From contig NZ_JACAPR010000012.1 of NCBI RefSeq assembly GCF_013385635.1, forward strand, positions 1-64,000: a stretch of 64,000 bases of DNA, written 5' to 3'. The DNA comes from Pseudomonas gingeri (lineage in GTDB: Bacteria > Pseudomonadota > Gammaproteobacteria > Pseudomonadales > Pseudomonadaceae). Of the stretch, positions 52,546 through 60,855 are shown piece after piece. Every line of letters begins with the position of its first letter. The first letter of the stretch is position 1. The notes under the pieces are model-generated. The model did no database searches and was not told where the DNA came from. It saw only the letters and a program-made list of their open reading frames with translations. A program made the position numbers and the translations under genes.

Positions 52546-53558
52546 CACAGGTTCGCCTTCACACGTTCGGCCACCGCGGCCGGTACCCACTGGCTCCAGA
52601 CCTGCGGTTGCTCACGCAGGAAGGCTTGCGCCACCAGGCGCGGCTCCAGGCGCTTCTCGCTCATCTGAGCCAGGGTCCGGTTCAGCAGGTCGATGGGCAG
52701 GTCGACTTTCTCGAAGACCCCGACCAGTTCCGGGTATTGCTGCTTGAACGCGGCGGAAACACCGATCGCCAGGTGCGCCGGCATCGAACGGGTACCACGC
52801 GGGTGCGGGTTATTGGCATCGGCCAGGGTCTTCCAGGCTTCGGCGTCGAACGGCGGCTCTTCCAGTTTCACCAGGTTGAAACGGCCCAGCAGCGGGGTGG
52901 GCGACCAGTAGTAGAACAGCACCGGCTTGCCGCGTTTGACCGAGGAGCTGACTTCGGCGTCCAGTGCCGCGCCGGACCCGGTGCGGAAGTTGACAAAGCT
53001 GTCGGTCAGGCCATAGGCCTTGAGTTTCTGGCTGTTGACGATTTCCGAGGTCCAGCCGGTGGGGCTGTTGAGGAAACGGCCACGGGACGGATCTTCAGGA
53101 TCGGCGAAGACATCCTTGTAGCGTGGCAGGTCGGCCACCGACTTGAGGTCCGGTGCCAGTGGCTTGATGCCGCGTGCCGGGTCGCCCTTGATCACGTATT
53201 CAGGAACCCACCAGCCTTCGGTGGCGCCCTTGACGGTATCGCCTAGGCCGAACACCTTGCCTTCGCTTTCGGCCTTGACCCAGGCGGGACTGCGGCCGGC
53301 CCATTCCTCACCGATCACCTGGATATCGTTCTTGGCCAGGGCGGCTTCCAGGCTCACAGTGCTGCCGGGCAAGGTATCGGTCGGGTAACCGTAGCCTTTC
53401 TCGACGATCAGCCGCAGGACCTCGGTGATCAGGCTGCCGCTTTCCCAGGTGATGTCACCGAAATGGATCGGTGCCGGCTTATCGGCGGCGGGCGCCTGTT
53501 GGGCCAACAGGCCCAGGGCCAGTAGCGAGCCGCCGAGCAGGGTCTTGATGGATGTCAT
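52545..53558 (-). CDS. ProX/OpuAC-like quaternary-amine binding protein
   Basis: A 337-residue periplasmic binding protein with a signal peptide (ending QQAPA-ADKP) and the glycine betaine/choline/proline-betaine family features: ITWESGSLITEVL, GATEGWWVPEYVIKG, and YYWSPTPLLGRFNLVKLEEPP. Aromatic (Trp) residues in these segments form the cage that binds trimethylammonium groups. The ATG at 53558 follows GAGG. First gene of the SBP - SBP - OCD - lyase operon. Ligand inferred as a betaine. Confidence 0.9.
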   Translation of the reverse strand: MTSIKTLLGGSLLALGLLAQQAPAADKPAPIHFGDITWESGSLITEVLRLIVEKGYGYPTDTLPGSTVSLEAALAKNDIQVIGEEWAGRSPAWVKAESEGKVFGLGDTVKGATEGWWVPEYVIKGDPARGIKPLAPDLKSVADLPRYKDVFADPEDPSRGRFLNSPTGWTSEIVNSQKLKAYGLTDSFVNFRTGSGAALDAEVSSSVKRGKPVLFYYWSPTPLLGRFNLVKLEEPPFDAEAWKTLADANNPHPRGTRSMPAHLAIGVSAAFKQQYPELVGVFEKVDLPIDLLNRTLAQMSEKRLEPRLVAQAFLREQPQVWSQWVPAAVAERVKANL

Positions 53559-53634
53559 GGTCACCTCGTGGTGGTTTGGTTTTCATGTTGGATCTTTGCG
53601 CTCCACAGGGATTTCCCCTTGGAACACACCTCCC

Positions 53635-53720
53635 CTGTAGGAGCCGGCTTGCCGGCGATAGCGGCCGCATGGGTGGCGCACGGCTCAGAGGCCACATCGC
53701 CGGCAAGCCGGCTCCTACAG
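53635..53720. repeat. Inverted pair of REP elements (GCCGGCTTGCCGGC type)
   Basis: Left arm ctgtaggagccggcttgccg and inverted right arm cggcaagccggctcctacag. It lies between the TonB-receptor stop and the operon start. Confidence 0.85.
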
Positions 53721-53765
53721 GTTTTTTGCTCTGCCAGAGAGAGGTGTCCCTCCGGGATTCAGCCG

Positions 53766-56468
53766 TCAGAAGTCGTAACTCAACCGCGTGTAGTAGAAGG
53801 CCCCCTCCGGTGCGGCCGGCGACAGGTAGCTGTATTGCTGGCCCGGCGTCTGACGCAGTTGCTTGTTAAAGTCATCCGGCGTGCTGCTGAACAGGTTGTT
53901 GGCCCCGACCGACAGGCGCAATTGCTTGCTGAACGCGTAGTTGACGTCCAGGTCGGTGGTCCACTGGGCGGAGAAAGTCTGGTCGTACTGGGCATTGGCT
54001 TGCGAGGCCGCGTATTTGCGGTACTCGCCATAGCGGGTCTCGTTCAGGGCCACGGTCCACGGGCCGTAGCGATGGGTCGCACCGAACACCAGCTTGTCTT
54101 CCGGGTAGCCGTGTTCGAGGAAGCCGCGTGCCTCGCGGGTCAGCACATCGAAGCCGTAGGGGTTGGAATTGATGCGCTCGATGATGGTCTTGGCCTTGGT
54201 GTAGCCCGCGGTCAGGGTCAGGCCGCCGTACTGCTGCAGGTCGAGGTTGTACTTGCCGACGATGTCCACGCCGCGGGTGCGGGTGTCGGCGGCGTTGGTC
54301 ATGAATTGCGCCCAGGTGTACTGGCCATAACCGGCGGCCTGGAGAATCTGCTCGGCCCGCGGCCCGGAAATGCCACCGCTGTAGAGCAGGCGATCACGAA
54401 TGCTGATCTGGTAGGCATCGATAGTCAGCGAAGCCTGGTCGGTCGGCCGCAGCACCAGGCCCAGGGAGAAGTTGGTCGACTTTTCCGGTTTCAATGGTTG
54501 TGCGCCCAGGGCCCGGGCAGCCGGGTTGTCGGCCGGAAGCATACGGGTCAGCACCGGGTTACCGTTGATATCGACGTTGGTCGTGGTGGTCCACGAGGTG
54601 CCGATCTGACCCAGGGTCGGCGCCCGGTAGGCGTTGTTGACGGTGGCGCGCAGACCGACCTGCGGCGTGAAGTCATACCGCGCCGAGACCTTGCCGGTGG
54701 TGGCCGAACCGAAGTCCGAGTAGTGCTCGGTACGTCCGGCGAGGCCGAACTGGAACTTGTCGGTCAGCTGGTTTTCCAGGCCGAAATACACCCCGCCGAC
54801 ATTGCGTGTATAGGTCCCGGCATCGTCCGGGGTCAGGCCCGAAGCCTGCACCGCGCCGACCTGGACCCCGTTGATCCCGCCGAACGAATAGGAGTCGGCA
54901 TCCCCCGCTTCGAGGCGATAACGTTCATTGCGATAGGCGATGCCGGCGGAGACCGTCAGCGGATGCTTCGACCAGTCGACATCCAGGTCCTTGGCGTAAT
55001 CCAGGCTCAGGTTGGTCTGTTCATTGATCAGCGTCGCCACGTCGAACTTGGTCGGGCTGTTCGCACCGAAGCTCGGGTTGACCGTGTTGTAGGCCAGTTC
55101 GTCGTGGGTATCGCGACCGTAGGTGGCGCTCAGGTCGAAGCGGCCCAGGCTCGCGTCCTCGTAACGGCTGCCGACGGTGAGCGCGCCGTCTTCATAGCGA
55201 TAGCGGTATTTGGGAATAGTGCCGTTGGGGTAGATCGCCGCCACGTTGTTCGGGTTGCCCGCCAGCAGTGGCGGCGTGTTGTTGACCGAGGTGTCCTGGC
55301 CAAAGGTGGCGAAGCTGTAGAGGCGCCACTGATCGCTCAGGCCGACCTCGGCATTCGCCACCAGATTGTATTTGTTGCGCCCGGCACCGCCCCAGCGCGG
55401 ATCCTGCTCGCGGCCATCGGCAATGTACTTGTCGCCGATATCGTCGGGACGGTTGTTCAGGCTGTTGAAGCTCAGGGTCAGGAAGCCGTCCCCCGGCAAG
55501 CCGATGCCATACCAGCCGTCGGCGGTCTTGCTGAAGCCGTCGCCCTGGGAGTACTTGCCCAGTTGGGTATTGAGCTGGCCGCCAGTGTCGCGCTCCTTGA
55601 GCACAATGTTCACCACCCCGGCCACCGCGTCGGAACCGTACTGTGCCGAGGCACCGTCACGCAGCACCTCGACATGGTCGATGGCACTGAGGGGAATCAT
55701 GTCCAGGTCCACCGGCTGGGCGCCAATGAACGGCACGCCACCGGAGATGTTCACCACCGCCGAGGCATGCCGGCGCTTGCCGTTGATCAGTACCAGTGTC
55801 TGGTCCGGCGCCAGGCCGCGCAGCGAGGCGCCCTTGGGGTTCTGCCCACGGGTCGCGCTCTGGTTCTGTGGATAGTTGAACGACGGCAGCAGTTGGAACA
55901 GGGCCTGGTTGAGGCTGGTGGCGCCGGTCTGCTTCAGTTCTTCGCTGGTGAGCACATCCACCGGCGCGGCGCTGGTCAACGCGGTGGCATCGTTGCGCCG
56001 GGTGCCGAGGGCGATGACCCGATCGAGGGTCGGCGCGGCGGCCTCGCTGGTGCGTGTCTTGGCATTGGTTTGGACATTGGATTGCGCGCTGACCTGGGTC
56101 GGCCTGGCGCCCTCCTGGATGATGAACGCCCCGTCCGGGCTGACCTGCAGTTGCAGGCCAGTGCCGCGCAGCGCTTCGCTGACCGCCTGTTGGGCCGACA
56201 GGGAACCGTCGACCTGTGCCGAGGAGTAGTTGCTCAACTGCGGCGTGAAGGAAATCACCTGGCCGCTTTGCCGGCTGATGCTCAGCAGCACCTCGTCCAG
56301 CGGGCCCGAGGCGATGTGATAGACCTGCCGGGCATCTTCCGCGGCATAGGCGCCAGTGGCGAACAGCAGGCTGGCCAGTGGAGCGAAGGCCAGGGCCCGA
56401 AGCGGATGACGCGAAAATGTTGTGGTGTTGGACGAACGCAAAATGACTCCCCCCATGGAATCGAACAA
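53766..56468 (-). CDS. TonB-dependent outer-membrane receptor with STN domain
   Basis: A 900-residue receptor: signal peptide (ending ATGAYA), STN signalling domain (~residues 50-110, YHIASGPLDEVLLSISRQSG, the part contacting FecR), plug domain with LINGKRRH and VEVLRDGASAQYGSDAVAGV, then a 22-strand barrel ending in aromatic SYDF. It imports a bound ligand across the outer membrane and signals to FecR/FecI just upstream. It begins at a TTG with a good GGGAG site; an ATG four codons later is the alternative. Ligand unknown, not necessarily a siderophore. Confidence 0.92.
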   Translation of the reverse strand: MFDSMGGVILRSSNTTTFSRHPLRALAFAPLASLLFATGAYAAEDARQVYHIASGPLDEVLLSISRQSGQVISFTPQLSNYSSAQVDGSLSAQQAVSEALRGTGLQLQVSPDGAFIIQEGARPTQVSAQSNVQTNAKTRTSEAAAPTLDRVIALGTRRNDATALTSAAPVDVLTSEELKQTGATSLNQALFQLLPSFNYPQNQSATRGQNPKGASLRGLAPDQTLVLINGKRRHASAVVNISGGVPFIGAQPVDLDMIPLSAIDHVEVLRDGASAQYGSDAVAGVVNIVLKERDTGGQLNTQLGKYSQGDGFSKTADGWYGIGLPGDGFLTLSFNSLNNRPDDIGDKYIADGREQDPRWGGAGRNKYNLVANAEVGLSDQWRLYSFATFGQDTSVNNTPPLLAGNPNNVAAIYPNGTIPKYRYRYEDGALTVGSRYEDASLGRFDLSATYGRDTHDELAYNTVNPSFGANSPTKFDVATLINEQTNLSLDYAKDLDVDWSKHPLTVSAGIAYRNERYRLEAGDADSYSFGGINGVQVGAVQASGLTPDDAGTYTRNVGGVYFGLENQLTDKFQFGLAGRTEHYSDFGSATTGKVSARYDFTPQVGLRATVNNAYRAPTLGQIGTSWTTTTNVDINGNPVLTRMLPADNPAARALGAQPLKPEKSTNFSLGLVLRPTDQASLTIDAYQISIRDRLLYSGGISGPRAEQILQAAGYGQYTWAQFMTNAADTRTRGVDIVGKYNLDLQQYGGLTLTAGYTKAKTIIERINSNPYGFDVLTREARGFLEHGYPEDKLVFGATHRYGPWTVALNETRYGEYRKYAASQANAQYDQTFSAQWTTDLDVNYAFSKQLRLSVGANNLFSSTPDDFNKQLRQTPGQQYSYLSPAAPEGAFYYTRLSYDF

Positions 56469-56559
56469 CGCTGCTCCCTCGGCAGCGCTTACGGGAGTGA
56501 TGTGCAGTGACCGGCGAAAAACTTGCAGACCCTTTGGTTATGGTCTTAGAACCAACCCG

Positions 56560-57519
56560 CTACGCCGGGCTCAAGGTCACCCACAAGTCGGTATGCCGGG
56601 CGACACGGATCGGCAGCGTGCGGGCCAGGGTGTCGAGAATCTGCTCTGGCCGATCAAGCCGGAACAGCCCGCTGACCCGCAACGAGGCAATCGCCGGATC
56701 AAGGCGCAAGACACCCGGACGCCAGGGACGCAGGGCCTCGACCACCTCACCGAGGGTGCCGTCGCGCACTTCCAGCAGGCCGTCGACCCAGGCCGTGGCA
56801 CTGCCGTGACTGAGCCGGATCGGGCCGAATCGATAGCGGTCATAGGAGACTTCATGGCCGGCCGGCAATTGCAGGCGTTCGCCGGTCGGACCGACGATTT
56901 CCACGGCACCGCCCAGGGCCACGACATGGCCCTGGCCATCCCGCTCGCGAACCAGCAGATGATCGCCATAGGCATGTACCCGGGCCTGGGGCGCCTGCAC
57001 GACAAAGGGCCGCGCGGTATCCCTGGCGACTCTCGCCAACAGCTCGCCATCGAGCAAACGCACCTGCCGCCGCCGGGGGTCGAAGTCAATATCGGCGGCG
57101 CTCCTGGCATTGAGTTGCAACTCGCTGCCATCGGGCAATTCGAGGCTGCGGCGCTCGGCGGTGCCGGTACGCAGGTCGGCGGTCAGTTCGGCCAGGGAGG
57201 TGCCGGCATCGCCCAACAACAGGCCGGCACCGAGCATCACGCCGACACCGAGCAAGGCCCCCTGCAGTAACTTGCGACGACTGGCCGGAGCGCTCAGCGC
57301 CCGCTGCAGCAGTTCGCCGCTGATGCCCTGGTCGATGGGAGTCCGGAACACTCCGAGACGGTTTTCCAACTGGTTGCACAGTTGCTCATGGCGCGGATCC
57401 TGATTGCGCCACTGCTGGTAGGCACGCCGGTCGGCGTCGCTGGCCTGGCCGGAACGCAGCCGGACGATCCAGCGCGCAGCCTCTTCGATCAGCGGGTCCG
57501 GGTCCTGTTCGCGACTCAT
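56560..57519 (-). CDS. FecR-family anti-sigma regulator
   Basis: A 319-residue membrane-spanning regulator: N-terminal FecR_N DUF4880 (EEAARWIVRLRSGQASDADR), a membrane segment (~residues 91-110), then the FecR domain in the periplasm (ELPDGSELQLNARSAADI). It holds the sigma factor until the receptor's STN domain signals. It starts one base after the sigma gene stop, in operon with it. Confidence 0.93.
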   Translation of the reverse strand: MSREQDPDPLIEEAARWIVRLRSGQASDADRRAYQQWRNQDPRHEQLCNQLENRLGVFRTPIDQGISGELLQRALSAPASRRKLLQGALLGVGVMLGAGLLLGDAGTSLAELTADLRTGTAERRSLELPDGSELQLNARSAADIDFDPRRRQVRLLDGELLARVARDTARPFVVQAPQARVHAYGDHLLVRERDGQGHVVALGGAVEIVGPTGERLQLPAGHEVSYDRYRFGPIRLSHGSATAWVDGLLEVRDGTLGEVVEALRPWRPGVLRLDPAIASLRVSGLFRLDRPEQILDTLARTLPIRVARHTDLWVTLSPA

Positions 57520-57520
57520 C

Positions 57521-58030
57521 TCAGTCCAGCCTCGCACGCAGGCAACGGCTGATCGCCCGGGTCATGTAGTCGCTGACCGAACGCTGGGAGATACCCAACT
57601 CGACCGAGATCTCGGGATAGGTCAGGCCATTGACCTGGGACAGCAGGAAAGTCGCCTTGACCTTGTCCGGCAGACCGCTGAGCAGACGGTCGATGGTCTC
57701 CAGCGCTTCGAGCATCTGGGCCAGGTCCTCCGGCGAGGGTACCTGCGCGTCATCCTCCTGTTGCAGGGCGTCGAGGTAGGCACGTTCCAGGTCGCGACGG
57801 CGCCAGAGCTGGTACATCAATCGTTGCGCAATGGTGGTCAACAGCGCGCGGGGCTGGCGAATCGGCAGGCTGTCCGCGGCCATCAGCAGTTGCACGAAGG
57901 TGTCGGCGGCGATGTCTTCGGCGCTGGCGCTGGAATCGAGATGGCGGCGCAAACGGGCGCAGAGCCAATCGTAATGCGTGCGGAATAACCCGCCCACGTA
58001 ATCGCTGTGAGGTGTGTCGGCGCCGGACAT
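57521..58030 (-). CDS. FecI-like ECF sigma factor
   Basis: A 169-residue iron-starvation-type ECF sigma factor: region 2 (FRTHYDWLCARLRRHLDSSA then SAEDIAADTF) and region 4 (LPDKVKATFLLSQVNGLTYP then SVSDYM). Controlled by the adjacent FecR and expected to transcribe the TonB-receptor gene. No clear Fur box stands out upstream, although the 58085-58160 stretch is AT-rich. Confidence 0.93.
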   Translation of the reverse strand: MSGADTPHSDYVGGLFRTHYDWLCARLRRHLDSSASAEDIAADTFVQLLMAADSLPIRQPRALLTTIAQRLMYQLWRRRDLERAYLDALQQEDDAQVPSPEDLAQMLEALETIDRLLSGLPDKVKATFLLSQVNGLTYPEISVELGISQRSVSDYMTRAISRCLRARLD

Positions 58031-58156
58031 GATGGCTCCAGATCAAGAGAGTTGCGCTGTATGTCCGGTGTTCCGGTGGCAGGATGCTACCAACACGGCT
58101 TATTCTTTAATAATACTTAAAAGGTATTTTTATATAACCAAAAACATAAATTACAA

Positions 58157-58250
58157 CCTGTAGGAGCCGGCTTGCCGGCGATGGCGATCCGCGGCTCGAC
58201 ATCGTTGTCGCCTGACAGACCGCTATCGCCGGCAAGCCGGCTCCTACAGG
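58157..58250. repeat. Inverted pair of REP elements (GCCGGCTTGCCGGC type)
   Basis: Arms ctgtaggagccggcttgccg and the inverse, cggcaagccggctcctacag, almost identical to the pair at 53635-53720, so the FecI/FecR/receptor block is flanked by matching REP doublets. Confidence 0.85.
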
Positions 58251-58270
58251 GGTGGAGGTAGTGAAAGGGG

Positions 58271-59065
58271 TTATGCGCCCAGCCGGGCCAGGCCCAGCGC
58301 GGCCGCTTCATCCCGATAATCGAGGAGAATCCGGTAATCCGCCTCGCTGGCCGGCAGCACCTCGGCCAGCCCCAGTACCTCGGCCACTTCAGGCAGTTCG
58401 CGCAGGGCCTGGTTCATCGCCTCGCGCAGCCGACCGCGCTGCGCTTCGTCCAGGCCAGCCGGCCCGATATACGGCAGGCACGGACTTGGCGCACTGCGTG
58501 CCACCACCCGCAGCCCGGCCACTTCCTCGGGGGCGAACCGCGCCAGGTAGGCGAAGGTCACGCTGTCCACCGCCGCCAGGTCGGCCAGATCCTCGCGCAA
58601 CCAGCGCAGGCTTTCGCGGTGAGCGCCGCTGTAGTCGACGCTGGCGAAGAAGCGGCCGCCACGCTGCAGCGGTGCCAGGCGCTGGCGCAGCAGGTTCATG
58701 CCACTGTTGGAGCCTTCATCATTGAGCACGCCGCGACTGTCGCGAAAGTCCTCCAGGGTCGTGCGCGGATTGTCCTCGCGGGTCAACAGCAGGCTGCAAT
58801 GGTTGCCCGCGCTGGCGTCCGGCAGTTCATAGCGTGGCCGGCCGATCACCGTGACCTGGCCGCGCAACAGGGTCATCAGCGGGTAGCCGCAGGTCTGCGT
58901 CAGCAGCAACTGCGGGGACAACCAGAGCTGCATCAGGTCCAGGTCCTCGGCCGGGCGACGGCTGACAGCGAGCGTGTCGAGAATCCGCCCCAGCCATTGT
59001 TCGTTGGCCTGCTGCACGGCTTGCGGGGCCACGTACATGAGCAATTCGGCGTAACGGGCGGTCAT
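58271..59065 (-). CDS. PhnD-like binding-protein-fold protein without signal peptide
   Basis: A 264-residue protein of the phosphate/phosphite/phosphonate binding-protein (PhnD) fold: LWLSPQLLLTQTCGYPLMT, RGVLNDEGSNSGMNLLR, SVDYSGAHRESLRWL and APSPCLPYIGP are typical. Yet the start MTARYAELLMYVAPQAVQQA shows no signal peptide, so it is probably cytoplasmic, or the gene has lost export. AGGAGTCGCC precedes the ATG. It lies 9 bp after the desaturase gene (operon). No transporter genes nearby; ligand unknown. Confidence 0.85.
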   Translation of the reverse strand: MTARYAELLMYVAPQAVQQANEQWLGRILDTLAVSRRPAEDLDLMQLWLSPQLLLTQTCGYPLMTLLRGQVTVIGRPRYELPDASAGNHCSLLLTREDNPRTTLEDFRDSRGVLNDEGSNSGMNLLRQRLAPLQRGGRFFASVDYSGAHRESLRWLREDLADLAAVDSVTFAYLARFAPEEVAGLRVVARSAPSPCLPYIGPAGLDEAQRGRLREAMNQALRELPEVAEVLGLAEVLPASEADYRILLDYRDEAAALGLARLGA

Positions 59066-59074
59066 GGCGACTCC

Positions 59075-60016
59075 TCAGGAGAACGGGTGTTGGGGGCTAT
59101 CGATGGCTTTCATGGCATGGCGCCGCAGCAGCTCGCCGTAGCCTTTTACTAGAAAGCCACCGCTGCGCGCCAGCCACTGTTCACGGCGCGCGCGGTAGAC
59201 CCGGGGCAGGAAGTACCAGGGCAGTTTCGGCAGGTCGTGGTGCATCAGGTGCAGGTTGTTGTTGAGGAACAGCCAGCTCAAGGGCCAGCCGGCCTCGTTG
59301 ATCACCGTGCGCTGCTCGGGTTCGGCGTGGGGACGATGTTCGTAGTAGGAACGCAGCATGGCCACCGACAGTGCCGGGATACTGACCAGCAGCAGGTAAT
59401 GCCATACCGGGATGATGCTGTGGCGGGCGACGAACACCAGCATCAGCACGGTCAGCGTGCCGTGGGTCAGCCACATCAGCCAGGCCCGGAGCTCACCTCG
59501 ACGCAAGCGCCCGCTCTCTTCCCGTACCAGGGTGAACAAGGCCAGCGGCGCCCCCACCAGCAAGCGGCCGAAGACCGTCTTGTTCAACCGGTGCAGGGCT
59601 TTTTCAAAGAGGGAACAGCGCTGCCAGTCCTGCTGTCGCAGATAGCGGCTCTCGGGGTCGATGCCGGGCAGGGTCAGGTCTTCGTCGCGGTGATGGATCA
59701 GGTGGCTGTCACGATACAGGGTATAGGGATACCAGACGGCAAACGGCGCGTAGCCCAATAGCTTGTTCACCCCGTCAAGGCGCGTCGGGTGACCGTGCAG
59801 CAATTCGTGCTGCACCGACAGCCACAACGCCACCAGCAGGATCAATAACAGTGTGCTCGGCCACAGCCCCAGGTGATGACTGCCAAGGACAACCGCGAAC
59901 CAGCCGCCATACACGGCGATCAGCAACAGCCAGGTCGGCCATTCGGTACGACCGGTAAAGGTGCGGGACAGGGAAAGGATTTCTTCACGGTGAACAGGGT
60001 CGAGGTAATTGGGCAT
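59075..60016 (-). CDS. Membrane fatty-acid-desaturase-like di-iron enzyme
   Basis: A 313-residue inner-membrane protein with four to five hydrophobic segments and the three histidine boxes of the desaturase/hydroxylase superfamily: HELLHGH (70-76), HLIHH (105-109) and HLMHHD near residue 262. It oxidises an unactivated C-H bond using O2. It is shorter than many lipid desaturases. The paired leaderless PhnD-like protein is unusual, and the substrate may be a small molecule rather than a lipid. The start at 60016 fits the family N-terminus though the ribosome site is weak. Confidence 0.88.
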   Translation of the reverse strand: MPNYLDPVHREEILSLSRTFTGRTEWPTWLLLIAVYGGWFAVVLGSHHLGLWPSTLLLILLVALWLSVQHELLHGHPTRLDGVNKLLGYAPFAVWYPYTLYRDSHLIHHRDEDLTLPGIDPESRYLRQQDWQRCSLFEKALHRLNKTVFGRLLVGAPLALFTLVREESGRLRRGELRAWLMWLTHGTLTVLMLVFVARHSIIPVWHYLLLVSIPALSVAMLRSYYEHRPHAEPEQRTVINEAGWPLSWLFLNNNLHLMHHDLPKLPWYFLPRVYRARREQWLARSGGFLVKGYGELLRRHAMKAIDSPQHPFS

Positions 60017-60150
60017 CGATCGGCTTCGCACAGGACAGGCCGAGGGACAAACCTCGGCTTTATCCCCTGATGTGCATTGGCGACGCAAAATCTTGCAGAT
60101 CGATTGGTTATCAGCTTAGAACCAACTTGGCGCTCAAGAACCCTTGAAGC

Positions 60151-60261
60151 TCAGTGACCGAATACGTTGGCCTTCTTGACCTTCTTCTCCGCGCGTTTCT
60201 CGTCGGCGGTCTTGGCCGGTTTCTTCTTCGCGGCTTTCTTTGAATCCATGCCTTTGCTCAT
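60151..60261 (-). CDS. Very small Lys-rich protein
   Basis: A 36-residue ORF: MSKGMDSKKAAKKKPAKTAD followed by EKRAEKKVKKANVFGH, about 36% lysine. GGAG lies 8 bases before the ATG. It resembles tiny basic proteins annotated in other Pseudomonas genomes; nucleic-acid binding is plausible. It is divergent from the GNAT gene at 60359. Confidence 0.65.
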   Translation of the reverse strand: MSKGMDSKKAAKKKPAKTADEKRAEKKVKKANVFGH

Positions 60262-60358
60262 GATGTGCACTCCGTCAGGATTTAGATTCAGGTATACACC
60301 TATCCGCTGGCGCCGGCTGTTTTATAATCGACCCCCGCCTTGTCCGTTGCCCGATCCC

Positions 60359-60796
60359 ATGCCGACCGCTGACTACGCCCTGCTCCCGGAGCCGCTGCGA
60401 CCGTTGCTGAACAAGTTCTATAGCGCCCACAACTCGTCGATGCGTTCAGCCGGCGATGGCCAATTGTGGGTCGCGCGGTGCGACGGGATCATCGCCGGGC
60501 TGTGCCTCACCGCGGTCGCCGAAGGTTTCTGGCTGACCGGCCTGCTGGTGGATCCGTGCTGGCGAGGCCGGGGCATCGCCAGCGCATTGATCGCCCGGGC
60601 GCGGCGCGAGGCCGAGGGTCCGGTCTGGCTGTTCTGTCATCCGGACTTGCAAGGCTTCTATGCACGCCAGGGTTTCAGTCCCGCGCGAACACTCCCGCAA
60701 TCCCTGGCGGACCGTCTGGCGCGCTACTCGCGCAGCAAGCCGCTGGTGGCCCTGGGCATAGAACCGTTGGTTAGCTCGACTGCGAAAAATGTGTGA
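60359..60796 (+). CDS. GNAT-family N-acetyltransferase
   Basis: A 145-residue acetyltransferase: TGLLVDPCWRGRGIASALIA (acetyl-CoA loop) and LQGFYARQGFSPA. The ATG at 60359 was chosen because the upstream frame is a shadow of the Lys-rich gene. Substrate unknown. Confidence 0.85.
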   Translation: MPTADYALLPEPLRPLLNKFYSAHNSSMRSAGDGQLWVARCDGIIAGLCLTAVAEGFWLTGLLVDPCWRGRGIASALIARARREAEGPVWLFCHPDLQGFYARQGFSPARTLPQSLADRLARYSRSKPLVALGIEPLVSSTAKNV

Positions 60797-60855
60797 TCGA
60801 CCGCCCGGGGCTGCGTGATAGCCTCGATGGTCCACCCGTTCCTGCCAGGATGATC

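Noticed and set aside
53568..56510. A 980-codon open frame on the plus strand opposite the TonB receptor
   Set aside because: It is antisense to an unmistakable receptor gene, its translation is a Gly/Val/Arg/Gln-rich shadow typical of GC-rich DNA, and no domain appears.
58085..58160. AT-rich stretch upstream of the FecI-like gene as a Fur box
   Set aside because: Only imperfect symmetry (aatact / ggtatt) and no match to the 19-bp Fur consensus; too weak to annotate.
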